Below are positions 1 through 7,013 of a DNA stretch of 13,591 bases, piece by piece. This DNA is from Anaerobacillus sp. GTDB lineage: Bacteria > Bacillota > Bacilli > Bacillales_H > Anaerobacillaceae. The position numbers and the translations under genes were made by a program. Numbering within the stretch: position 1 is the stretch's first letter; each line of letters begins with the position of its first letter. The notes below the pieces were generated by a model. The model saw nothing but the letters and a program-made list of their open reading frames with translations. It ran no database searches and had not been told where the DNA came from. The stretch covers positions 1 to 13,591 of the forward strand of contig SKOL01000132.1 of the NCBI GenBank assembly GCA_007120055.1, written 5' to 3'.

Positions 1-20
1 ACAAGGAGGCATTTTAAAAG

Positions 21-1310
21 ATGGTGAAAAAAGGTCGGATTGTCGCTTTTTTTCTTATTGTTGCTTTACTTGCAGGTCTCGTTTCGACAACTGCAATGGA
101 CAATGCAAGAGAAATTAAGCTAGGCTTGGATCTTCAAGGTGGATTTGAAGTTTTATATGAAGTTCATCCTGCTCATGAAGGTGATGTAATAGATGAAGAG
201 GTGTTAAAAAGTACGGTAACGGCGTTGAATCAACGTATTAACGTTATCGGTGTTTCAGAACCGAATGTGGCGATTGAAGGGGAAAATCGAATTCGTGTTC
301 AACTTGCTGGAGTGGAAGATCAACAAACAGCACGTGAACTTCTTTCAACAGAAGCGCAGTTAACCTTTCGTGATGTCGATGATAATTTAAAGTTGGACGG
401 TGCAGACCTACGAGAAGGTGGCGCTAGTGTTACGTTTGATGAAGCTAATCGTCCTGAAGTAGCAGTTACCTTAAAAGATGCAAATTTATTTGCAGAAGTT
501 ACTAGAGAAGTGTTAGGAAGTCAGCTTGTTATTTGGTTAGATTACGAAGACGGCGATTCTTTTATGGAAGAAAGGCTGAAGCCAGAGGCTGAGCAAAAGT
601 TTATTTCTGCGCCGAGTGTTAGTGAAGTGTTAAATACGAGAAATGTTCGTATTACCGGAAATTTCACTCTTGCCGAAGCTCAATTTTTAGCAGATGTTCT
701 TAATGCAGGTGCTTTGCCGGTTAGTCTTGAAGAAGTTTATTCGAACTCTGTCGGGGCAGCACTTGGTGAAAAAGCAATGGAAAGAACGATTTATGCTGGC
801 TTTATCGGTATAGCATTAATTTTCCTATATATGCTCGTATATTACCGATTTATGGGGATCATTGCGGTTGTTACGTTGTCTTTCTATATTTATTTAGTTT
901 TAGTTATTTTTAACTTGATGAATGCAGTCCTAACATTACCAGGGATCGCAGCATTAATTTTAGGGGTCGGTATGGCCGTGGATGCCAACATTATTACTTA
1001 CGAACGAATTAAAGATGAACTTCGTAGTGGTAAAACGACGATGTCTGCGTTTAAAGCGGGAAGTCGCCGTTCTTTATCAACGATTTTAGATGCTAATATT
1101 ACGACGATTTTAGCAGCCTCAGTGTTGTTCTATTTCGGGACAATGGCTGTTCAAGGGTTTGCTGTTATGTTAATTGTAAGTATTTTAACAAGCTTTTTAA
1201 CTGCTGTTTACGGTTCACGTCTTCTTCTTGGGTTATGGGTTAACAGTAGAATTTTAAACAAGAAGCCACGACTTTTTGGTGTGAAGGAGAGTGAGATTAG
1301 TGAACTTTAA
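21..1310 (+). CDS. secD: Protein translocase subunit SecD
   Basis: SecD is a membrane subunit that, with SecF, uses the proton or sodium gradient to pull proteins out of the SecYEG channel on the outer face of the membrane. The 429-aa product has an N-terminal membrane segment (about 8-25), the family motif GLDLQGGFEVLY (35-46), a large extracellular P1 region (to about 245) and five C-terminal membrane helices. The RND-type motif GVGMAVDANIITYERIKDE (315-333) contains the membrane aspartate D321 expected to carry the coupling ion. The ATG has a strong AAGGAGG site at 3-9. The C-terminal end overlaps secF. In B. subtilis the two halves are one SecDF polypeptide; here a stop after ...SEISEL separates them. 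The promoter lies outside the window. Identification is firm. Confidence 0.97.
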   Translation: MVKKGRIVAFFLIVALLAGLVSTTAMDNAREIKLGLDLQGGFEVLYEVHPAHEGDVIDEEVLKSTVTALNQRINVIGVSEPNVAIEGENRIRVQLAGVEDQQTARELLSTEAQLTFRDVDDNLKLDGADLREGGASVTFDEANRPEVAVTLKDANLFAEVTREVLGSQLVIWLDYEDGDSFMEERLKPEAEQKFISAPSVSEVLNTRNVRITGNFTLAEAQFLADVLNAGALPVSLEEVYSNSVGAALGEKAMERTIYAGFIGIALIFLYMLVYYRFMGIIAVVTLSFYIYLVLVIFNLMNAVLTLPGIAALILGVGMAVDANIITYERIKDELRSGKTTMSAFKAGSRRSLSTILDANITTILAASVLFYFGTMAVQGFAVMLIVSILTSFLTAVYGSRLLLGLWVNSRILNKKPRLFGVKESEISEL

Positions 1311-2223
1311 TTATGGAGAAACGAAGCTAGATTTTGTAAAACACCGCAAAAAGTTCTTTATTTTCTCAGGAATCCTAGCCATAGTCGGAGTGATTTTACT
1401 ATCGACCATCGGGTTAAATTTAGGAATTGATTTTGAGAGTGGAACAAAAGTTGAGCTTTTAGGTGAGGAAGGGTTAACGGCTGATGTCGTTTATACAGAA
1501 TTTGCTGAGATTGGCCTAGAACCTGATGATGTATTACTCGCTGGAGATCGCAATGAAATGGCGTATGCTTCATTTATCGGAGTTCTAAATCAGGAAGAAA
1601 TGTTAACAGTTCAAAGGCATTTCGATACGTCGTTTGGTGCAGAGCCTAACATAAGTACGGTTACACCAACGATCGGACGTGAACTTGCTAGAAACGCTTT
1701 CTTTTCTGTCATTTTTGCTTCAATCGGTATTATTATTTACGTAACAATTCGTTTTGAATTGATCTACGGATTAGCAGCGATTGTGGCGCTTTTACATGAT
1801 GCGTTTTTCATTATTACAGTATTCAGCATTACGCAAATGGAAGTCAATTTACCATTTATTGCTGCCGTCTTGACGATTGTCGGTTACTCGATTAATGATA
1901 CGATCGTAACCTTTGATAGGATCAGGGAAAACTTAAAGTATGAGAAGAAAGTCAAAACGTTTGAGGACTTAGCACGTGTTGTTAATAAAAGTTTAATTCA
2001 AACGTTAGCTCGTTCGATTAACACGGTATTAACGGTTGTGTTTGCAGCGGGGGCTCTACTATTGTTTGGTGGAGAAGCGATTAGAACGTTCTCGTTTGCC
2101 CTATTAGTTGGCTTAGTGGCCGGAACGTACTCATCATTATTTATCGCTGCACAGCTTTGGCTTGTTTGGAAGAGCAAAAGTTTACAAAAAAAACGCTTTA
2201 AAACTGCAGAGAATGAAGCATAA
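1300..2223 (+). CDS. secF: Protein translocase subunit SecF
   Basis: SecF is the partner of SecD in the export-motor complex. The 307-aa product shows an N-terminal membrane helix (about 19-37), the motif GLNLGIDFESGTKVEL (38-53), an extracellular domain, then five helices carrying GRELARNAFFS, HDAFF and TIVGYSINDTIVTFDRIREN, all typical of SecF. I chose GTG 1300 because AAGGAG at 1284-1289 lies 10 bases upstream; the in-frame GTG at 1291 leaves only one base between site and start. The gene overlaps the end of secD by 11 bases in a different frame, which implies translational coupling. The lengths 429 + 307 add up to about the size of fused B. subtilis SecDF. A strong terminator follows directly. 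The family call is firm; the start is somewhat uncertain. Confidence 0.95.
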   Translation: MNFNYGETKLDFVKHRKKFFIFSGILAIVGVILLSTIGLNLGIDFESGTKVELLGEEGLTADVVYTEFAEIGLEPDDVLLAGDRNEMAYASFIGVLNQEEMLTVQRHFDTSFGAEPNISTVTPTIGRELARNAFFSVIFASIGIIIYVTIRFELIYGLAAIVALLHDAFFIITVFSITQMEVNLPFIAAVLTIVGYSINDTIVTFDRIRENLKYEKKVKTFEDLARVVNKSLIQTLARSINTVLTVVFAAGALLLFGGEAIRTFSFALLVGLVAGTYSSLFIAAQLWLVWKSKSLQKKRFKTAENEA

Positions 2224-2233
2224 TAGAATTAGT

Positions 2234-2271
2234 AATAAACCGTGGTTGAATACAAAACCACGGTTTATTTT
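2234..2271 (+). terminator. Intrinsic terminator after secF
   Basis: A perfect 14-bp inverted repeat (left arm 2234-2247, right arm 2256-2269; core AACCGTGGTT / AACCACGGTT) with an 8-base loop is followed by T residues. It begins 10 bases after the secF stop and should end the secD-secF transcript. The A-rich left flank means it might also work from the opposite strand. Confidence 0.9.
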
Positions 2272-2291
2272 TCATAGTAGCAAGTATAATT

Positions 2292-2377
2292 TATACATAG
2301 TTTAATGAATTTCTTAATTCAATATTATCGCCATTAAGTAACTATACATAGTTTGAAATGGCTCATTTTAAGAAATT
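2292..2377. repeat. Paired direct and inverted repeats upstream of the CDF gene
   Basis: The 12-mer TATACATAGTTT occurs twice, at 2292-2303 and 2343-2354, 51 bases apart. Just inside and after them, AATTTCTTAA (2308-2317) recurs as its reverse complement TTAAGAAATT (2368-2377). A small palindrome GAATT-TCTT-AATTC sits at 2307-2320. The whole stretch is non-coding and AT-rich. A weak sigma-A-like pair, TTGAAA (2353-2358) and TATGAA (2377-2382), overlaps the second copies. The repeats could be operator sites for the transporter gene downstream, or a decayed duplication. No known regulator box is recognised. Confidence 0.45.
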
Positions 2378-2446
2378 ATGAAATTCACTCAGTTAGTTTC
2401 TTTAAAGACATAAAAGGGAATAAATTATAAAAAATAAGGTGATTAG

Positions 2447-3346
2447 ATGGTAGAGGAAAAGGATGAACGATTTAAGAAAGTCCAATTTGCCGCTTGGGTA
2501 GGTATTATTGGAAATATTGTTTTAGCTTTAATTAAAGGAATTGTAGGCTGGCTCGCTGGAAGTCGAGCGCTTGTTGCAGATGCTGTCCATTCAGCATCAG
2601 ATGTAGTAGGCTCTGTAGCTGTTTTAATAGGTGTCAGAGCTGCAAAGCTTCCACCTGATAAGGATCATCCTTATGGTCATGGTAAAGCGGAATCAATCGC
2701 AGCGATTATAGTTGCCGTTTTATTATTTATTGTCGGTTTTGAAATTGCTCTTTCAGCGATTAAGTCGTTTAATGAGCCGATTCAAGTACCAGGTGTTATT
2801 GCTATTTATGCAGTTATTTTTTCGATCATTGTTAAAGAATTAATGTTTCGTTATAAATATCGCTTAGGGAAAAAGTATCGTAGTGAAGCATTAATTACTG
2901 ATGCATGGCACCACCGTTCAGATGTTTTCTCCTCTTTTGCTGCGCTATTAGGGATTGGTGCATCAATTGTTGGGGGTTATATCGGGGTTCCTTGGCTCGT
3001 TTATGCTGATCCATTAGCAGGTTTATTTGTTTCTATTCTTATTTTAAAAATGGCTTACAGTTTAGGAAAGCAATCGATTCATAACGCACTCGATCATGTG
3101 CTCCATGATGAAGATACAGTCGAAATGCGACATACGGCTAAAGAAGTAGAAGGGGTATTGTGTATTGATGAGTTTTTAGCTAGAGAGCACGGTCATTATG
3201 TCATTATCGATATAAAAATAGGTGTTGATCCACATATAACCGTTGAACAAGGACATGCCATCGGTAAAAATGTGAAAGCTCAACTAATAAAGCTCGAGCA
3301 TGTTCAAGATGTTCGCGTTCATATCAACCCTTTTTCAGGTAATTAA
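2447..3346 (+). CDS. Cation diffusion facilitator (CDF) metal efflux transporter
   Basis: This is a membrane antiporter of the CDF family, expected to export divalent metal (Mn, Fe or Zn) in exchange for protons. The 299-aa length matches the family. The metal-site pair HxxxD appears on helix 2 (H48-S-A-S-D52, in ADAVHSASD) and on helix 5 (H155-H-R-S-D159, in DAWHHRSD). HPYGHGKAES (74-83) is the family signature between helices 2 and 3. About six membrane helices occupy residues 14-205, followed by a cytoplasmic ferredoxin-like CDF domain (about 212-295) rich in histidine and acidic residues. The start has AAGGTGAT at 2436-2443. Closest in type are Bacillus YeaB/YdbO-like manganese exporters, but the metal cannot be read from the sequence. 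It stands between terminator and repeat, so it is probably a separate unit. Confidence 0.9.
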   Translation: MVEEKDERFKKVQFAAWVGIIGNIVLALIKGIVGWLAGSRALVADAVHSASDVVGSVAVLIGVRAAKLPPDKDHPYGHGKAESIAAIIVAVLLFIVGFEIALSAIKSFNEPIQVPGVIAIYAVIFSIIVKELMFRYKYRLGKKYRSEALITDAWHHRSDVFSSFAALLGIGASIVGGYIGVPWLVYADPLAGLFVSILILKMAYSLGKQSIHNALDHVLHDEDTVEMRHTAKEVEGVLCIDEFLAREHGHYVIIDIKIGVDPHITVEQGHAIGKNVKAQLIKLEHVQDVRVHINPFSGN

Positions 3347-3426
3347 TTTACAATTTACAATTAAAAATTAAAAATTTAAAATTTAAAAAAGCTCAATGCT
3401 CTGAAATCAACACTCAACACTCAAAG
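3347..3426. repeat. AT-rich dispersed repeat, partial copy
   Basis: The sequence directly after the CDF stop is made of TTTACAATT / AAAATTTAAAATT words, then AAGCTCAATGCTCTGAAATCAACAC and a short CAACACT tandem (the last part is 3388 onward). It matches the reverse complement of the right half of the element at 6818-6950: TTTACAATT words, then AAGCTGATGCT, GAAG and TATCAAC in the same order. It lacks the other arm, so it looks like half of an element. No gene or terminator is visible in it. It is probably transcribed into the lapA leader. Confidence 0.6.
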
Positions 3427-3443
3427 AAAGAGGTGATCAAAAG

Positions 3444-3815
3444 ATGAAAGGTCAATGGGGGTTAATTATCGGATTGTTTGTCGCTTTGTTAATTGCTATT
3501 TTTGCTGTTATCAATATGGATGTCGTAACCGTTAATTATGTTTTTGGAACAGCTGAATGGCCACTTGTCATCGTTATTATTAGTTCGGTTCTGATGGGGG
3601 GCATATTAGTAGGTGGTGTTGGCTTATATGGCATTTATAAAATTCGTGCAGAGTTAAAAGCACTGAAACTTGAAAATGACGAACTTCGTAAAAAAAATGC
3701 CCAACTGAATAAATCGAATCAAACTAGTAAAAAGGACGCAAGTCCAACACAAACTAGTAAGAAAGAAATTCCATCACAACCACAAAAAAATAGTACTGAA
3801 AATCCGAATGGATGA
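3444..3815 (+). CDS. LapA-domain (DUF1049) small membrane protein, YrvD-like
   Basis: This 123-aa protein has two membrane helices (about 5-24 and 40-64) separated by a short outside loop with the LapA-domain pattern INMDVVTVNYVFG (23-35). A short coiled coil follows (about 67-92, RAELKALKLENDELRKKNAQ), then a polar, low-complexity tail in which QTSKK occurs twice (93-97 and 103-107). The family's role in Bacillus is unknown; the E. coli relative LapA works with LapB in envelope control. Its place just before recJ matches yrvD of B. subtilis. The start is set by GAGGTGATC at 3430-3438, five bases before the ATG. The gene has no terminator of its own, and the recJ promoter starts right at its end. 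Confidence 0.8.
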   Translation: MKGQWGLIIGLFVALLIAIFAVINMDVVTVNYVFGTAEWPLVIVIISSVLMGGILVGGVGLYGIYKIRAELKALKLENDELRKKNAQLNKSNQTSKKDASPTQTSKKEIPSQPQKNSTENPNG

Positions 3816-3816
3816 A

Positions 3817-3845
3817 TTGCCACACCTTCTAACCTCTTGTATACT
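3817..3845 (+). promoter_or_regulatory. Sigma-A-like promoter for recJ
   Basis: TTGCCA (3817-3822) and TATACT (3840-3845) are separated by 17 bases, each one mismatch from the sigma-A consensus. Transcription would start near 3852 and give a leader of about 20 bases containing AGGGGTGTGA before the recJ ATG. The -35 begins one base after the lapA stop. Inferred from sequence only. Confidence 0.6.
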
Positions 3846-3863
3846 AAATAGGTTAGGGGTGTG
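3821..3863 (+). promoter_or_regulatory. Inverted repeat covering the recJ promoter spacer and ribosome binding site
   Basis: CACACCTTCTAACCT (3821-3835) is the near reverse complement of AGGTTAGGGGTGTG (3850-3863), with a one-base bulge and a wobble and a 14-base loop. The right arm contains the recJ Shine-Dalgarno sequence. A transcript reading through from lapA could fold it and hide the site; a transcript starting near 3852 would lack the left arm. Alternatively it is a DNA operator. There is no T tract, so it is not an ordinary terminator. Confidence 0.55.
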
Positions 3864-3870
3864 ATATTTC

Positions 3871-6210
3871 ATGCTAAGGTCAAAAAAAAGGTGGAGAATT
3901 GAGAGGCAAGGTCATTCTTTAGAACAACAATTTGTGGATGAGTTAAACATATCACCTCTCGTAGCTAAATTACTTTTAAATCGAGATATTTCTACAGTTG
4001 AAGAAGCTCGTAGCTTTTTATATATTGAAAAAACTGAGTTTCACGATCCTTTTTTAATGAAAGGAATGAGACAAGCAGTTGAAAGAATTCAAACTGCAAT
4101 AGCAAATCAAGAAAAAATCTTGATTTTTGGCGATTATGATGCAGATGGTGTTAGTAGTACGGCTGTGATGGTCGAGACGCTTAAAATGTTAGGTGCAAAG
4201 TTTCAATTTTATATTCCGAACCGCTTCACAGAAGGATATGGACCAAATGAGCCTGCGTTAAGACGAGCGAAAGAAGAGGGTTTTTCGCTAGTTATCACCG
4301 TTGATACAGGAATTTCTGCTGTTCATGAAGCAAATGTAGCTAAAGAAATTGAGCTTGATTTTATCATTACAGATCATCACGAACCGCCACCGGTATTGCC
4401 TGATGCCCATGCGATCGTCAATCCTAAACAAGAAGATTGTTATTATCCTTTTAAAGGGTTAGCCGGGGTTGGCGTAGCATGGAAGCTAGCTCACGCTTTA
4501 TTAGGTGAGGCTCCTGAAGATTTATTAGACATCGCTGTTATTGGTACAATAGCTGACTTAGTACCTTTAGTTGGTGAAAATCGACTGATTGCGAAAAAAG
4601 GTCTTAAAGCACTACAAAATACTTCTCGACCTGGTTTAATAGCATTGAAAAAAATTGCAAGGGTAGATGATAAAGAGTTAAGCGCAGACCACGTTGGTTT
4701 TGCAATCGGTCCAAGAATCAATGCTGTAGGTAGACTCGATTCTGCTACCCCAGCGGTCGAGTTATTAATGAGTGAAGAAATGTCAAATGCAGAACGTTTA
4801 GCGACTGAAATTGATGAACTGAATAAAGTTCGCCAAGGAATTGTGAATGAAATTACTGAAGAAGCAATTGAAATCGTTGAGAGCCAATATGCTTCTTTAG
4901 AGGAACATAAGGTGTTAGTGATTGCAAAAGAAGGATGGAATTCTGGCGTGATCGGAATTGTTGCATCACGTTTAGTAGAACGATATTATCGACCAACAAT
5001 CGTTTTGACGATAGATCGTGAAAAAGGAATAGCAAAAGGTTCTGCTAGAAGTATTGAAGGGTTTGATATGTTTAAAAATTTATCAGAATCGCGCGATATT
5101 TTACCTCATTTCGGTGGACATCCGATGGCAGCTGGATTAACGATGCAACTTGAAAACCTGAATGAACTTAGGTCACGATTAAATTTTCAAGCGACCGAAG
5201 TTTTAACAGATGAAGATTATATTCCTATTACAAAAGTAGATTTAGTCGTATCAATAAATGAAGTTAAACTTCCGATTATTGAAGAAATGAATCTTCTTGC
5301 TCCTTTTGGTGTAAGTAATCCGACACCAAAAGTCGTAATTGATGAAGCTAACTTAGCGCAAATGAAGCGAATTGGTAGTGAAGAGACACATTTGAAAATG
5401 TTATTAGAAGAAGACGGGCACACTATTGACTGTGTTGGCTTTCATTGTGGATATTTGTATGAGGAAATATCAATGACCTCCAAAATCTCTACGGTAGGCA
5501 CTCTGTCGATCAATGAGTGGAATGGACATTGCAAACCTCAAATAATGTTAGAAGATGTAGCTGTTCAGCACTGGCAACTTTTTGATTTAAGAGGTAATAA
5601 AAATTTCAAAAAAAATCAACTACCGAAAGAAAAAGTAGTATGTATTTATTTTAATGAAGAAACATTAAACAATATAGATATAGACGATTATCAGCTCGTC
5701 CATATACCTTATGAATCAGAGATACCTTCTATCAGTTTGTCTGACCAATATGTAATCTTTTTAGATTTACCGATTGAGAAAAAACAAATTGAGCGTTTAT
5801 TACTGAATGGAAATGCGCCAGAACGAATTTATACTATTTTCCACCATAGTGAGGAGCACTTTTTTACAACGATGCCATCAAGAGATCACTTTAAATGGTT
5901 TTATGCATTTTTAGTAAAGCAAAAAACGTTTGATGTAGGAAAACATAGTTCTCAGTTAGCGAAGCATAAAGGTTGGTCAAAAGACACAATTGATTTTATG
6001 GTTAAGGTGTTTTTTGACTTAGAATTTGTTACAATAAACAATGGACTTATTTCAATATGTAAAAATGTTGAGAAAAAAGATTTAAACGAATCAAAAACAT
6101 ACAAACGAAAACAAGAGCAAGCAAGATTAGAAAACGATCTTTATTATTCATCCTACAATGAATTAAAGACATGGTTTGAACAAATCTTCTCAGTTCAGTC
6201 TGTGAAATAA
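3871..6210 (+). CDS. recJ: Single-stranded-DNA-specific exonuclease RecJ
   Basis: RecJ is a 5'-3' single-strand DNA exonuclease used in recombination and in base-excision and mismatch repair. The 779-aa length is close to B. subtilis RecJ (YrvE). DHH phosphoesterase motifs appear in order: ILIFGDYDADGVSS (83-96), VDTG (144-147), TDHH (167-170), GTIADLVPL (225-233) and GPRINAVGRLD (280-290). The DHHA1 signature HFGGHPMAAG is at 413-422. The metal ligands D88, D90, D145, H169 and D229 are all present. An OB-like nucleic-acid-binding region follows (about 480-565), and the last roughly 210 residues are the Firmicutes-specific RecJ C-terminal domain, poorly conserved and lysine/glutamate-rich near the end. 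The ATG has AGGGGTGTGA at 3855-3864. The spacer to apt is 42 bases without a terminator, so the two are probably co-transcribed. Confidence 0.96.
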   Translation: MLRSKKRWRIERQGHSLEQQFVDELNISPLVAKLLLNRDISTVEEARSFLYIEKTEFHDPFLMKGMRQAVERIQTAIANQEKILIFGDYDADGVSSTAVMVETLKMLGAKFQFYIPNRFTEGYGPNEPALRRAKEEGFSLVITVDTGISAVHEANVAKEIELDFIITDHHEPPPVLPDAHAIVNPKQEDCYYPFKGLAGVGVAWKLAHALLGEAPEDLLDIAVIGTIADLVPLVGENRLIAKKGLKALQNTSRPGLIALKKIARVDDKELSADHVGFAIGPRINAVGRLDSATPAVELLMSEEMSNAERLATEIDELNKVRQGIVNEITEEAIEIVESQYASLEEHKVLVIAKEGWNSGVIGIVASRLVERYYRPTIVLTIDREKGIAKGSARSIEGFDMFKNLSESRDILPHFGGHPMAAGLTMQLENLNELRSRLNFQATEVLTDEDYIPITKVDLVVSINEVKLPIIEEMNLLAPFGVSNPTPKVVIDEANLAQMKRIGSEETHLKMLLEEDGHTIDCVGFHCGYLYEEISMTSKISTVGTLSINEWNGHCKPQIMLEDVAVQHWQLFDLRGNKNFKKNQLPKEKVVCIYFNEETLNNIDIDDYQLVHIPYESEIPSISLSDQYVIFLDLPIEKKQIERLLLNGNAPERIYTIFHHSEEHFFTTMPSRDHFKWFYAFLVKQKTFDVGKHSSQLAKHKGWSKDTIDFMVKVFFDLEFVTINNGLISICKNVEKKDLNESKTYKRKQEQARLENDLYYSSYNELKTWFEQIFSVQSVK

Positions 6211-6252
6211 TCTTGCTTTGATCTAAAGATAAACTAGGAGGAACAGTTAAAA

Positions 6253-6768
6253 ATGGATTTTAAAAAGTTTATTACGATTGTCGAAGATTTTCCAAAGGAA
6301 GGAATTCGTTTTAAAGATATTACGACGTTAATGGAAAATGGAGAGGCATATAAAAAAGCAATCGATGATATGGCGCAGTTTGCTAAAGATAAGCAAATCG
6401 ATGTTGTTGTTGGACCAGAAGCAAGAGGGTTTGTTGTAGGGTGTCCGATTTCTTATGCATTAGAGGTTGGCTTTGTTCCAGTTCGTAAAGCAGGTAAATT
6501 ACCGAGAGAAGTACTATCAGTCGATTATGGTTTAGAATATGGCAAAGATAGTTTAACAATTCATAAAGATGCAATTAAGCCAGGCCAACGTGTATTAATT
6601 GCTGATGACTTATTAGCAACAGGTGGTACAATTGAAGCTACAATTAAAATGGTAGAAGAGCTAGGCGGTATCGTCGCAGGAATAGTATTCATGATACAAT
6701 TAGATTACTTAGACGGTAGCGAGAAGTTAAAGAATTACGAAATCTTTTCACTTACTCATTATGCGTAA
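6253..6768 (+). CDS. apt: Adenine phosphoribosyltransferase
   Basis: Apt converts adenine plus PRPP to AMP and pyrophosphate in purine salvage in the cytoplasm. The product is 171 aa, a usual length. The N-terminal [12 protein letters not shown] (13-24), [13 protein letters not shown] (51-63), the flexible loop [10 protein letters not shown] (78-87) and the PRPP-binding motif [13 protein letters not shown] (114-126) with the paired acids D118-D119 are all intact. AGGAGGA at 6236-6242 sits 10 bases before the ATG. The gene follows recJ by 42 bases and precedes relA, the usual Bacillus order. Closeness to relA fits the shared purine-nucleotide economy but does not prove joint control, because relA appears to have its own promoter. 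Confidence 0.97.
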   Translation: MDFKKFITIVEDFPKEGIRFKDITTLMENGEAYKKAIDDMAQFAKDKQIDVVVGPEARGFVVGCPISYALEVGFVPVRKAGKLPREVLSVDYGLEYGKDSLTIHKDAIKPGQRVLIADDLLATGGTIEATIKMVEELGGIVAGIVFMIQLDYLDGSEKLKNYEIFSLTHYA

Positions 6769-6779
6769 ATTAGAACGAC

Positions 6780-6810
6780 AGAGTGCTCTAAAAGAGCGCT
6801 CTTTGTTTAT
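6780..6810 (+). terminator. Hairpin after apt, probable terminator
   Basis: AGAGTGCTCT (6780-6789) pairs with AGAGCGCTCT (6793-6802), ten pairs with one G-U, loop AAA, followed by TTTGTTTA. The stem is good but the T run is interrupted, so termination may be partial. It begins 12 bases after the apt stop. Confidence 0.65.
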
Positions 6811-6817
6811 AGGTTAG

Positions 6818-6950
6818 TTTAATTTAAAATGTAAAATTCAAAATGTAAAATTTAAAATTAAAAATAAAAATCGCGTTAGTTGATACTTCGAAGCATCAGC
6901 TTTCAAAAAATTTTTAATTTTAAATTGTGAATTGTAAATTAAAAATTAAA
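6818..6950. repeat. AT-rich palindromic repeat element (MITE-like), near-complete copy
   Basis: A perfect 17-bp inverted repeat, AATTTAAAATTAAAAAT (6849-6865) and its complement (6910-6926), is extended outward by further imperfect pairing of AATTGTAAATT-type words. In the centre is a GC-richer hairpin, GTTGATACTT-CG-AAGCATCAGC (6879-6900), with one mismatch and one wobble. The right half, read in reverse, resembles 3347-3426. There is no open reading frame. It lies between the apt hairpin and the relA promoter and could fold as a long hairpin in read-through RNA. Whether it is a mobile non-autonomous element or an extragenic RNA repeat cannot be decided here. Confidence 0.6.
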
Positions 6951-6954
6951 GGTC

Positions 6955-6983
6955 TTTACACAGGCAAGAAATATAACGATAAT
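6955..6983 (+). promoter_or_regulatory. Sigma-A-like promoter for relA
   Basis: TTTACA (6955-6960) and GATAAT (6978-6983) are spaced by 17 bases, each one mismatch from consensus. The expected start near 6990 gives a leader of about 24 bases. This also argues against a relA start codon upstream of 6990. Confidence 0.65.
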
Positions 6984-7013
6984 AGAAAGAAATATATTAA
7001 AGGTTGTAAGGTG

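Noticed and set aside
1291..1299. GTG at 1291 as the secF start.
   Set aside because: The AAGGAG at 1284-1289 would be one base from it, too close; GTG 1300 has a 10-base spacing.
3405..3424. CAACACTCAACACTC tandem as a possible CRISPR or minisatellite.
   Set aside because: There are only about two 7-base units with no spacers; it is simply the end of the AT-rich repeat.
6780..6810. Hairpin after apt as a purine riboswitch or attenuator for relA.
   Set aside because: It is a simple 10-bp hairpin with no purine-aptamer junction sequence, and relA has its own promoter downstream.
6927..7013. Upstream extension of the relA reading frame (29 extra residues from an ATG at 6927).
   Set aside because: It runs through the AT-rich repeat and the predicted promoter, has lysine/asparagine-rich composition unlike Rel N-termini, and lacks a ribosome binding site at 6927.
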